DNA from: Bidens hawaiensis
Lineage: Eukaryota; Streptophyta; Magnoliopsida; Asterales; Asteraceae
Assembly: GCA_021521415.1 (NCBI GenBank)
Contig: JAIQDT010014658.1
Location: 85,050 to 149,049, forward strand
DNA: 64,000 bases
Direction: 5' to 3'
Made by a program: the position numbers and the translations under genes. The notes below the pieces were generated by a model, which saw only the letters and a program-made list of their open reading frames with translations, did no database searches and was not told the origin of the DNA. Below are positions 1 through 11,400 of the stretch, in pieces. Position 1 is the stretch's first letter. Every line of letters begins with the position of its first letter.

Positions 1-3000
1 CTTCTTAAAAATGTGACGTGGGAACTATTACCCCGACATCCACAAATGCATGTAATACGAAGTATGTGGTTGTTTAGCACAAATTTGATTCTAATTGTAC
101 GCTTGAGCGATATAAAGCACAATTAGTATGCGATGGTCATTCACAACAAGTTGGTATTGATTGTGGGGAAACCTTTAGCCCGATTGTCAAACCGGCAATG
201 ATTAGAACAATTTTATCTATTGCCTTGCACGTTCGTGGCTGGTACATCAATTGGATGTCACTAACGCCTTTCTACACAGTACACTGCATGAGACCGTCTA
301 TATGTGCCAACATATGGGGTTTCGTAGTAAAATTTATCCTGATCATGTATGTCAGCTTAAACGATCGTTATACAGACTTAAACAAGCACCGTGAGCGTGG
401 TACTAATGCTTTACAGACTATGTTTTGCACTTAGAGTTTATACAAAGTATACGTGACAACTCGTTATTAATCTTACATCAAGGGTCTCACACAACATATA
501 TGCTTTTATATGTTGATGATAACCTCCTTACTTCCTCCTTGGAAGTGCTTCGTGAGGAGTAAAACCTCGCTTCAGAATTTTCATGAAAGATCTCAGTCAA
601 TTAAATTTCTTCTTGGGATCTCGGTTACTTGTACAGGTGATAACATGCTTTTTTTAACAAAGCTCCTATGCACAGGATATAATTAAAAAGGCTGGAATGC
701 ATTTGTGTAAGCGACTGCTATCCTAGTTAACACATATGGTAAAGCTAGTGCTGACTCTAGTATGCAATTTGATGATCCTACCCTTTATCAAAGTTTGGCT
801 GGTGCATTGCAATATCTTACATTCACTTGACCCGATATCAGTTATGCCATGCAATAGATTTGCATGCACATGCACACCCCTAGGTCCACTCATGGGATGC
901 CCTCAAACGAATTATCAGGCATGTCAAAGGCACTGTGGACTACAGTCTCACTCTTCAAAAAAATGTGGCCCCTACTTCAGTTATTTACACTGACAGACAC
1001 TTATTGTCACACCCCGACGTAGGTATTAGGCGTGACATCCGTTAGTTGGTATCTGTTTTGTAAATATCAGAGTTACGTTCTTTTAGCGGAAGTTTTTGAA
1101 TAAAATATTATTATATTTGAAAACTCGGGATTTAAATACCTGTTTGATAATTCAAATACATGTCTTTTGAAAATATGATTCTTTATAATATATTCTGAAA
1201 TAAAATATCTGAGCCATCAGATAATGTCTAATGACTATATCTCCAATCTTCTAATATGTCTTGATTGTCTGATCTAACCTTTACTGTTTTTCCCTGAAAT
1301 GTGGGGGAAAATACGTTAGCACACAGCCGGTAATGACGTTGACTCTGTTATAAAATATTTTCAATACCATTGTGAAATCAACAATAATACTTTTGTGACA
1401 ACTCATTAGGCACCCAACTCAATTGGGATAAAATTACCCTAATTAAGTACATGTACAATTAATCATATACATAATATCATTTCTCTGAACAGTCCCGTAG
1501 AATTCCAGAGGCATGCTTGATGATATGCATGGCCTCGGGGAACTCCGAGTCACATGTATGAATGGATCCAGAAACATGTATACTTTTAATTAGAGTGTCA
1601 TTTTCTTATTATTGTAATACAAGGTTTTAAGGATTCATAGATCCTATGCAAACATTCTGACTCTTAAAGAGTTTTTAAAAGTTTAGGGCGTATTCACCTT
1701 TTCTATTTGTAATCAGTTTCTGTTACTAATTCCTGTTTATAATCAGTTTCTGTTACTGATTTCTGCTTCTGATTTCTGATTTTTGATTTATGATTGTTAC
1801 ATAGAACCTATAGTACGAGAATAACCTTTGTATAAATATCTAGATCAATGATCTAGCTTCAGACTCGTAGTCTGTTTTGTATAGCTTTAACTTGATAAAT
1901 TATTTTATAAAATATTCGGACCTTTAGTTCTTTTGTTTTTTCACCAATTATATGTTTTGTTTCTTCTTCATGAAGAAACATTAATTTAACTATAACCTTT
2001 GTAAATGGATATTATATTTCTTAATCATCAAGAAATCGTATTTTGACTATACCCTTTGTATATAAAGGCTTACGTTTCTTAATCATGAAGAAACAAAAAT
2101 TTGACTATAACTTTTGCTTATGAAAAGTTATATTATGCTTAGCTGTGATCAAGGTTCGGGCTATACCCCCGACTATGGTTTAAGCTATTATAATAATAAT
2201 AATAAAATAATAATAATTAAGCCTACCTCACACGGGTATTTGGAGTTAGGCGCCTAAGACTAATCGAGCAGCACTTCTATTCTCTATTGTGTTCTAGAAA
2301 TTAAACCATCAGAACTGTAGAGCTTGGCACGCTCTACAAGGCATGGTACGCAAAACAAGGTTAACTGTGTGAAAGTAAATTGTTTTAGTGTGAGATGGGA
2401 AGTGCTGTGAACCTTTCTATTTATAGCAGATTTTGTGTCACTCGCGTAGCGTGAACCACTATTCAGTTTGCTGAGTCATCTGACAAGTTGCCACGTGGCT
2501 TGACGTGGTGCCACGTGTCTACACGTGTCACGCATGCATAGGAGTTACTTCGTGTAGTGCGAAGGAATCATAAGCCGGTACTTATTTTAATTTTCATCTT
2601 AGCACCTTTGCGTAGCGTGAAGGGCTAGAGCCTCCGTTCACGTAGCGCGAAGTTAAGGAATTCAGAATTTTCCCTTTTGGTGCCTCTACTTCCAAAAATA
2701 CTAAAGGCGGCTCTTAAGCAGCGATGCGAGCGTGCGAAGTGCAAAGTGCGCCATTAAAACGCCACATTACGCCCATCGCCCGAGCTCGTGCTCGTGCGCG
2801 TCAGGTGCTTCGCACCCTCTGCTAGGACTAATGAGAGTGTTTAGCCACATAAGAATTTTACTATGGAAATTCTCTTCCTTATAAAGAGCTTCTAAGTTTT
2901 ATAATTTTCCAATGTGTGAGGAAAGTTCTCTTTCCTATTTATACCCATATGGAATGCTTTCACTTTCTTCTCTCTTTCCATGTGGGATGGATTTTTTTAT

Positions 3001-3590
3001 TTACTTAACATGAGATGCTTTATTTTTCTTATCTCATTTTCCCCATTACTTATATTAAGAATATTTTTGATCCCTCATCTTTCAAAATCGACATATTTGG
3101 CCCAAAATAAATATGGGATTTTCCGGATGTCACATTCGCCTATCTACTTTGGGGTATTGCGTTTATCATGGGTCAAATCTTATATCATGGTCATCTAAAA
3201 GCTAGCTGACTATCTCTCGTTCCAGTGCCGAAGCTGAATATCACAGTGTTACTAATGTCGTCGCTGAAATATGATGGTTGAGTAATATTCTTTTGGAGCT
3301 ACATCGCCATTTATCTCGTGCTACACTGGTTTAATGCGACACTGTCAGTGCCATTTATCTTTCGGGAAACCCGTAAATCACCAACGTACGAAAAATATTG
3401 AATTTGACATACATTTTATCCGAGAACAGGTTCAGTGGGGTCAGGTGCGCATTCTTCATATTCCATCTAGATTGCAAATATCTTCACCAGGGTTTTTCCG
3501 CGTGTGTTGTTTGAAGATTTTTGATTCAGTCTCAGCATTCGCTCTCTTCCCTCTTCAACTATTAGGGTGTAATAGAGTTATATTATTCCA
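1..3590 (+). pseudogene. Copia retrotransposon pol remnant (reverse transcriptase to RNase H), interrupted
   Basis: Decayed Copia-type polyprotein running off the left edge. Read across many frameshifts and stops, it shows the start of the RT domain near 20-120 (TWxL and WLF motifs), a degraded LDVTNAFLHxTLHETVYM block near 250-300, and the YVDD catalytic core near 510-525. The SLAGALQYLTFTRPDISYAM block follows near 790-850. RNase H then breaks at about 1000 and resumes after a solo LTR at about 3150 (GYCVYHGSNLISWSSK, then a KHIEFDIHFIRE-like block near 3390-3425). A FTRVFPRVLFEDF-like C-terminus ends near 3580. In life such a protein would copy element RNA into DNA. Every domain is broken, so it cannot be functional. 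Neither LTR is recognisable. Lineage within Copia is not resolved. Confidence 0.85.
1005..3134 (-). mobile_element. Solo LTR of a Gypsy element inside the Copia remnant
   Basis: The block starts TGTCACACCCCGACG and ends GGATGTCACA. On the minus strand that gives the usual TG...CA LTR form, starting TGTGACATCC and ending GGGGTGTGACA, like the other Gypsy LTRs here. TATA-like motifs on the minus strand lie at about 2417-2427 and 2935-2943. No coding sequence lies inside and the Copia frame resumes to its right. No 5-bp target duplication is seen (CTTAT left, TTCGC right). About 20-35 bp of Copia sequence seems to be missing at the junction, so the right border could lie slightly further right and a deletion may have removed the duplication. 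A related fragment is at 21415-21681. Confidence 0.65.
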
Positions 3591-5862
3591 TTATATTTAG
3601 TCAATGTTGTATTCATATGTTTAGAGATCTCTTAAGTAACATTCAGAAATTTTCAAACCCGAAACCCAACCCGTTTTTTTTAAAACTTTAATTTTTCGGA
3701 CCCACGCTTATTAATAACAACAACGAATTGTTATTAATTATATTATCTTATCTATGGTTATTCGCATTTAAGGTATCAATTATACGCTTTTTACCTCATA
3801 CACTTAGTTTTTACAACCTTCGATCAACAAGCTAAAGATCAGGGACTAGTTTGCAAATACTTAAACCTCCTTTCCCATTTCCTTTTCCCTCCCCGTCACC
3901 ACCAACGATCCCCCTCCCCTTATTTATTTTGATTCATAATTTTAGCAGGGAATCACGTAATTGGTCGTCTGTACACGTCAATTGATCAATCACGCGTCTA
4001 ATTACACCCTAATTATGTTAATATCCAGCAAATTGACACCTCATTCTCGTTAACACAAATTGAGGACTTGATTGACGCCAAACCACTATAAATACCAGTC
4101 CATAGCATAATTTAGTCATCCTACATCATCTTCTTAGCATCACGAATAAGTGCCCTCTATCAATTTTAATCCAGAAACAAGTTTTGATCGATTTTGATCT
4201 CGTGTTCATACCTAAAAACCCTAACTTCTTGATCTCTATCAATTCGTCTCCCTTTCCGGTAACTAATACATGTTTCTTGGTCGAAATATGCATCTAAATA
4301 AAACCCGTTTATCAATTTCAGTTGATAAAGGGGTTAACTCAATCAACGGGATGAATATCCAATTCAGGGTTTATGTGAAATTGGGATTATTAAGCTTTTT
4401 GCTTATTTTAAACCTTTTCCGACCCTTAAACAAATTTAGGACCCAACTCTGTTGGCTGTGCCACATGTTTAACCCATGAACCGGCTTGGGGCGTAGGTTC
4501 GAGTTCCCCAGCCCCGATTTTGTTTTATTTTCTTATTTTCATTAATATTTTTTATTTGTTTTATGGTTCATTATTATTACATATATATAACTAATATTAT
4601 TTTTAACCATTAAACGTACGAACACCATTTTTTATCTCGAAATAAGTTATTGATTAAGATTTTTCTTATATGTGTGTGTATACTTGTATATACATATGTG
4701 TATATATAAATATATACATATATTCAACTTTATGTTTATAAATAGATGTATTTTCTCAACCCAACCCAATATATTATTAAATAAAACTAAAGATAATTTT
4801 CACTCGAACTGACCATCAAAATAAGTTTTTCGTTTAAATATATAATATACATTTATGTAATTTTAGAGTATTAAATTAACATTTTTGTTGTTTAAAAACA
4901 AATACGTAACTTGTAATAAACATTTAAATTGATTACGTTCTTATTACACTTAAATAAAATAGATTATTTTTGAACGCCTTAAGGATCCCAAATCCGTTAT
5001 AAACCCATGATATTGTGTCTTCTTCGCTTATGTTGTTAGATTATTTATTTTAATTATAACCTTTAAATTAGGATAATTCATCAAGGCTCCTCAAAGGACT
5101 AACTAACTAGTTCACTTTAACCGCCTCCTCGTTATCATCTACTTTACCTCTAAGGTGAGTAATCACAGCCCTTTTTTCTCTATTTTTGGGGGGCATTATG
5201 CGTATTAAACTAATACTATACTGTTATAGTTAAACACAAACCCATTATTTGCATGGTTGTAATATTGCTCGATTAATTTCTATGTGAATTATGTGTTTAC
5301 TGCTTAATCGTTAGTTGGTAACTCGACCCCGTTTGGTTTAGGGGGAAATGAAACTTTTTATTTTGTGTTTATTATTGGTTGGGAGTCCGAGCAGACATGT
5401 CCGAAATCTAGTGGCAATATTAAAAAGACATATATTTGTTTATGTTAGTCGATGCTATTTACCTACTATTACTACTACCACTACCGCTACCGCTACCGCC
5501 ACCGCCATCGCCATCGCCACTGCTACTGCCACGATGACGAAAACGACCACGATGACGACGACGACCACCACTACTACCACTACTACTACGACTACTACTA
5601 CTGCTGCTGCTGCTAAACCGTGGTTACTCGCTCAACATGTGTTGCTGACAAATTAATTTTACGCATAACGCATGTTGTTATAGGAAGTTATTTGAAGTGA
5701 AGACATAGATTTGGACTTTAGACTAAAAATTATAAAAGTTTAAGTGTTGTATTAATTTCTTTTTCATTTGAATTATTTGTGTATGCTTATTGTGAATAAA
5801 TAAATTTGGATATTAATACTTATTATTATTTTAGTATTTTTGATCTATGATACAAAATATGT
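3591..5862. other. Non-coding stretch, no gene recognised
   Basis: AT-rich sequence with no supportable coding region. A TATA-like CTATAAATACC lies near 4086-4096, followed by a CT-rich leader-like stretch to about 4265, but no convincing frame follows. A short tRNA B-box-like GGTTCGAGTTCC lies near 4496-4508 without a matching A box. A TA-rich run lies at about 4670-4740. Confidence 0.5.
5464..5619. repeat. Imperfect trinucleotide microsatellite
   Basis: A run of ACT, ACC, GCT, GCC and ACG triplets. One frame would give a Thr/Ala homopolymer, but this is simple-sequence DNA, not a protein gene. Confidence 0.9.
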
Positions 5863-5960
5863 CACGCCCTGGCATGTTCTGTCGTAGGTTGGAGTGTGAC
5901 AGATTAGTATCAGAGCTTATGGCTATAAGATAGGTGGTTAGACGTAACGGCCTAGTAACA
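5863..5960 (+). mobile_element. 3' tip of a Gypsy LTR with primer site and leader fragment
   Basis: The sequence ...GGTTGGAGTGTGACA ends at 5901 and is followed by ATTAGTATCAGAGC, one mismatch from the tRNA-iMet primer site TTGGTATCAGAGC. Next comes GATAGGTGGTTAGACGTAACGGCCTAG, which matches the leader of the intact Tekay element (reverse complement near 13667-13697). It is therefore a truncated plus-strand relative. Its LTR tip also resembles the minus-strand end of the solo LTR at 46172-48079. Confidence 0.7.
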
Positions 5961-6353
5961 TGTTTAGGGTCCTATACGTGTTCCTATATTTTTACCCTTT
6001 TTGTTTAAATTATTTTTTCATTTCTTAATCATATTTAAATGTTTTATTCATATTATTGTACACAAAAATCACACATAACTCCAAGGCTATGCCTCACTCC
6101 CAAAATCATTTTCAAAACCCTAGATGCTATTCTAAATTAAGGAATTTCCACAAATTTTGATTTTACCCCCCTCTCCTTGATCATGATTTCTGTGATGGAT
6201 ATGTAGTAACTGGTAGAGGAACAAACTCGTTCTCCAAACCCTTGACACCAAGGCTTGCGAGCCTAAGGAAATACAGTGTGCATAAATCTAAATCAACCGT
6301 GAGATCCGGTTGTTTTCCTGGAGGGTTTGGCGAGGGTGTGAAACATATTAGGT
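5961..6353. other. Unrecognised stretch left of the Tekay insertion
   Basis: May continue the leader/internal region of the truncated Gypsy fragment to its left. A GC-richer piece at about 6178-6350 has partial frames on both strands that I do not recognise. It forms the left flank of the young insertion; its continuation is at 15790. Confidence 0.4.
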
Positions 6354-6358
6354 CAAAG
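6354..6358. repeat. Target site duplication CAAAG, left copy
   Basis: CAAAG lies directly left of the Tekay element and again at 15785-15789, directly right of it. Confidence 0.95.
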
Positions 6359-7362
6359 TGTAACACCCCGACCAAAGGCGGATTATACATCGGGGCGCCA
6401 CATATTGCTTCATTACTCGCGACACTATTGGTGTCAATATTTATTAATACACATTTTATCGCGCACGCGCAGCGGGGAAAATATAGAACATAAATCAAAC
6501 ATAAATCAATATATTATAACATTCGAACAACATTAACTTGTCTTGATACATTTTAATTCTAGGTCCAAAAGTAAAAACTTCCTACGTGTCCACAAGCTCC
6601 AAAACAGCTACTGCAAACCTGAACATGTGTTAAAATAAACGTCAAACACTTGCGTGTTGGTGAGAAATCAAGTTTAATACAATACATAGATAACAATAAA
6701 TCTGCGCGCAACATGTGTATGTCTGGTTTTCAACAAGGGTGTAATCTGATCGGGACCAACTCTAAGAGACAAGACTGCCAGTGCTCACAATTGAGCTCAC
6801 AAACAAGACTAACTGTGCAAGTGTATACAAAAGAGAAAATCATAAACGATAGTTCTCCCGTGTTCATCTAATGGTACCATGAAAACTGCGGAATAGACCG
6901 TCCATACGGTTAATGATCCACACATACAAATAAACAGCCAAGTCTACGTCCTCAACACATGGGATACTGCGCGACTAAAGTTCATAAATAGTTTAAGACT
7001 CAAGTTTTGTATGAACACATGAACATCCCAAAGCATTTAAAATAAAAAGGGATTAGATACGAGATAACTCACTTGATAAACGATGCGGTGAAAGATATGC
7101 AAGAATCAACTCTTAAACAAGCAAAGTTAACCTATAATTAAGATTATTGTTTTAATGATTTGTTTTAAGTCTTGATTATAAGTTAGCATAATTAAATAAG
7201 TAAATTATAATATATATTACCGGAAAAGCAGGAAGAACAAGGAGGAAGACGGAGGCAAGAGAGGAGGCGGCAGGAGGACAACGGCAGAGAGCAAAAAGGG
7301 AGGAAGAGATAATAAGAGAGATTAAGTGTTTTGTGTGTGATGTGTTATGAAAATATTATTAT

Positions 7363-7370
7363 TATTTATA
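7363..7370 (-). promoter_or_regulatory. TATA box of the Tekay LTR
   Basis: TATAAATA on the minus strand; the same site lies at 14729-14736 in the 5' LTR, which would drive the element transcript. The Gly/Ala-coding-free purine-rich stretch downstream would be R/U5. Confidence 0.6.
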
Positions 7371-7806
7371 GAGAAACCCTAGGGAACACAATCCCTAGAA
7401 AAAGGGGAAAAGATCTCAAAAAGTAAAAGAAAAGATATCAACGGTAAAAAGTTCTGAAAAGTAAAGATATCAAAAGATATGGCAGCTGCAGGGGGCAAGA
7501 TAAAGCTGTCAGGGAAACAGTAAAAAGCATGGGCGGTTCAGATAAAGGTACTGGTCAAGCATGGCAAAAGCAGATCTCAAAAGATAATGTCAGTCACTTT
7601 TTCTACCAACCAATGGGGTTGGTACGCATGCTGCGCCGAAAGTAACTATTCAGACATTAGATAGGTTAGGTCAACAGCTCAGAAGAAAAGACATTACAAA
7701 AGCAAACGGCTAGAATAAACAGAAGACTAGACTAAAGGGTTTAGCGCGAGGAGGCTCGAGCGCGAAGGCAAAAGTGCGCGAGCGCGAAGGCAGACAGAAC
7801 CAACCT

Positions 7807-8062
7807 TAACGCGTCGCGGAAAGAACTACATTTCTAAGCGCGCCGCGGGAAGAATCACATTTCTTAGCGCGCCGCGGGAGGAACTAAAATTCCTAGCGCG
7901 CCGCGGGAAGAACTATAATTCTTCGCGCGTCGAGGGATGAACTACGATTCTTAGCGCGCTGCGAGAAGAACTACAAATCCTTAGCGCGTCGCGGGAAGAA
8001 CTACCGTTCTTAGCGCGCTGCGAGAAGAATTACCATTCTTAGCGCGCTGCGAGAAGAGTTCG
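7807..8062. repeat. Nine ~29-bp GC-rich tandem repeats in the U3 of the 3' LTR
   Basis: Units follow the pattern TAGCGCGCCGCGGGAAGAAC + TA.nATTCT, with CGCGCTGCGAG and CGCGTCGCGG variants. The array lies upstream of the TATA box in transcription orientation, the usual place for enhancer-like repeats. The copy in the 5' LTR is at 15173-15428. The many CpG sites contrast with the AT-rich surroundings. Confidence 0.85.
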
Positions 8063-8418
8063 TCTCGCGTATCGCTGTAACAGGTGGTCTTCACGCAGGA
8101 TTCCTTGCAAGGGAGTCTGGCGCGTGGAGCTGCACAGACAACCTTAGGCGGGAAGGAACAAAGGACAAGCAAAGAGTTAGAAGAAAGAGGGAAACAAGGC
8201 TTAAGGGCGGGACGGCGACAAGAGGGAAAAGAAGGCGGAAAGAGAGAAGGAAGGGGGAGGGGACGGCGGAAAGAAAGAGAGAGAAAAAGGCGGGAAGGAA
8301 AATATATATTATTATTAAAAGTAAAATATAAGTATAAATAAATATTAAATCATAAAAGAAAGAGATCGGATAAGAGAAACGGGTACCTGGGTCGGGTCGG
8401 ATCAGGGCAGATGTCACA

Positions 8419-8433
8419 GTCTCCCCTACTTTA
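8419..8433 (-). other. Polypurine tract of the Tekay element
   Basis: On the minus strand AAAGTAGGGGAGAC lies one base before the TG of the 3' LTR. This is the expected site and composition for plus-strand DNA priming. Confidence 0.85.
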
Positions 8434-8452
8434 AGAAATTTCGTCCCGAAAT

Positions 8453-11400
8453 TTATCTCGAAGTAGGTTGCGCAGAGAACAGGTGCGGGTACTTGATCTT
8501 CATTTGATCTTCCCTTTCCCATGTAAACTCGGCTCCGCGCTTGGACTCCCAACGAACTTTCACGATAGGGATACGACTGCGCTTGGTTTGCTTAACCTCG
8601 CGATCCATAATCTCAACAGGCTTCTCAACGAAATGCATAGATTCATCAACTTGAACTTCATCGAGTGAAATGTGAAGGTTCTCGTCAGCTAAACACTTCT
8701 TGAGATTGGATACATGGAACGTTGGATGCACATTACTGAGCGCGGGCGGCAGGTCAAGTCTGTAGGCAACTTTCCCTACACGCGCGAGAATCTTAAATGG
8801 TCCAACATATCGAGGAGCAAGCTTACCTTTCTTCCCAAAGCGGACAACACCCCTCCAGGGCGACACTTTGAGGAGAACAAGATCACCAACTTGAAATTCG
8901 AGAGGCTTCCGCCTACGATCTGCGTAACTCTTCTGTCGGCTTCTGGCAGTCAGCAGATGATCACGGATCTTGGCGATTTTATCGGTTGTCTCTTGAACAA
9001 GTTCGGGTCCTGTGATTTGAGCTTCTCCCACTTCGCTCCAACAAATCGGGGAGCGGCACTTACGACCGTAAAGTGCTTCAAATGGGGCCATACCAATACT
9101 GGAATGATAGCTGTTATTATAAGAGAACTCAATCAAAGGCAGGTGTGAATCCCAATTACCTCCAAAATCAAGAACACAAGATCGGAGCATATCCTCAAGA
9201 GTTTGAATAGTTCGTTCAGACTGTCCGTCAGTCTGAGGATGATATGCCGTACTCATGTCCAAGCGAGTTCCTAGCGCAGATTGGAGAGATTTCCAAAAGC
9301 GAGATATAAAACGGCCATCGCGATCGGATATGATGCTCAAAGGAGTACCATGGCGGCAGACAATTTCCTTGACATAAAGCTGCGCGAGTTGCTCAACACG
9401 GTAGTTTTCACGAATGGGCAGAAAGTGAGCAGACTTAGTCAAACGATCCACTATTACCCAAATGCTATCATGTTTGCTTGCTGTCAAAGGTAACTTGGTA
9501 ATAAAGTCCATCGCTACACATTCCCATTTCCACGTAGGAATTTCAGGTTGTTCGAGCAAACCAGATGGGCGTTGGTGTTCAGCTTTTACTTTAGAACAAG
9601 TCAGGCATTTAGCTACGAACATAGCAATATCCTTTTTCATACCGGGCCACCAATAAGTTATGCGCAAATCCTTGTACATCTTATCAGCGCCAGGATGAAT
9701 AGAATATCGAGATTTGTGTGCTTCACTCAGGATATCAGCGCGAAGATTCTCATCAAAGGGAATCCAGATGCGATTGAGATAGCAGAGAATTCCACTCAGA
9801 TTAGGGACAAAGTGTGCTTCCGCGCCACACGCTAACTCGGCGCGAAGATTACCATTACTGATGGATGCGCGCTGCGCGTCACGAATACGCGATTCAAGGT
9901 TGTTTTGAATCGGCGCGAAGTGAAGCTGGGTGCGCGGCAAGATACAGTTAAGTTGGCAGGGTTTTCGGCTGAGCGCATCGGCTACCACATTAGCCTTACC
10001 AGGATGATACCGGATCTCACAATCGTAATCGCTGATGAGTTCGTTCCATCGGCGTTGCCTCATGTTAAGTTCCTTTTGATCAAAGATATGCTGAAGGCTT
10101 TTATGGTCAGTGTAGAGGATACACTTAGTACCATAAAGGTAGTGTCTCCAGATCTTCAAGGCAAAAACAACTGCACCAAGTTCGAGATCGTGAGTTGTAT
10201 AATTCTTTTCATGAACCTTAAGTTGCCTTGATGCGTAAGCGATAACCTTGCCTCGTTGCATAAGAACACAACCGAGACCTTGGTTGGATGCATCGCAATA
10301 CACGACAAAATCATCATTACCCTCGGGTAGCGCAAGAACAGGAGCTTCACACAACACACGCTTGAGCGTTAGAAAGGCTTCTTCTTGCTTCGGGCCCCAA
10401 ATATACGGTTTGCCTTTGTGCGTCAGAGCTGTTAAAGGCAAAGCGATCTTCGAGAAGTTCGAAATGAAGCGCCGGTAATAACCAGCTAAGCCTAGAAAGG
10501 AACGGATCTCAGAAGGAGTGGATGGCGTAATCCAGTTCTTGATTGCTTCAATTTTGGATGGGTCGACATGAATACCCATCTTGTTCACAACATGACCAAG
10601 AAACTGTACTTCATCAGACCAGAATTCACACTTGGAAAGCTTAGCATAGAGTTGCTCGGTTCGGAGCTTTTGCAACACCAACCGAAGATGTTGCTCGTGC
10701 TCGGCCTTGGTCTTAGAATACACCAGAACATCATCGATAAACACGATCACGAATTTATCCAAGAAAGGCCTACACACCCGATTCATAAGATCCATGAAAA
10801 CGGCGGGTGCGTTGGTTAGACCGAAGGACATGACCAAGAATTCAAAATGGCCATAACGAGTTCGAAAAGCAGTCTTCGGAACATCTTCATCGCGGATGCG
10901 CAACTGGTGATAGCCAGAGCGGAGATCAATCTTCGAGAAACAAGAGGCACCTTGGAGTTGATCAAAGAGGTCGTCAATACGCGGTAAGGGATACCGGTTT
11001 TTAATGGTGAGTTTGTTCAACTCGCGGTAATCAATACACATGCGAAACGATCCATCTTTCTTTTTAACGAACAACACCGGAGCACCCCAGGGCGAAGAGC
11101 TAGGGCGGATAAATCCTTTAGCAGTCAACTCTTGAAGTTGGCTGGCCAATTCTTGCATCTCAGCGGGTGCAAGACGATAAGGAGATTTAGCCACGGGGGA
11201 AGCACCAGGGACAAGATCAATACGGAACTCGACTTCACGAGCGGGAGGGATACCAGGAAGATCATCAGGAAAAACTTCAGGAAAATCACGCACAACAGGG
11301 ATATCGCGAAGCTTCTTCTCTTCAGCAGGTTTGACCACATGGGCTAGAAATGCAATACACTTCTTCCGCATGAGTCTTTGGGCTTCGGCGCAAGACATAA

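Larger units (their letters stand above)
6359..8418 (-). repeat. 3' LTR of the Tekay element
   Basis: 2060 bp. On the minus strand it starts TGTGACATCTGCCC and ends CGGGGTGTTACA. U3 holds nine ~29-bp GC-rich repeats (7807-8062). A minus-strand TATA box (TATAAATA, 7363-7370) predicts transcription start about 30 bases downstream, near 7335. Short frames inside (e.g. 8084-8341, Lys/Arg-rich) recur identically in the other LTR simply because the LTRs are copies. Confidence 0.95.

Noticed and set aside
5348..5656. Frame of 102 codons rich in Thr and Ala
   Set aside because: Translation of the trinucleotide microsatellite at 5464-5619; no domain.
6181..6498. Overlapping frames on both strands at the Tekay left border
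   Set aside because: They cross the insertion junction at 6358/6359, so they cannot be real genes in this form.
8084..8341. Lys/Arg-rich frame repeated at 15450-15707
   Set aside because: Lies in the Tekay LTR and recurs only because the LTRs are copies; low-complexity purine-rich DNA.
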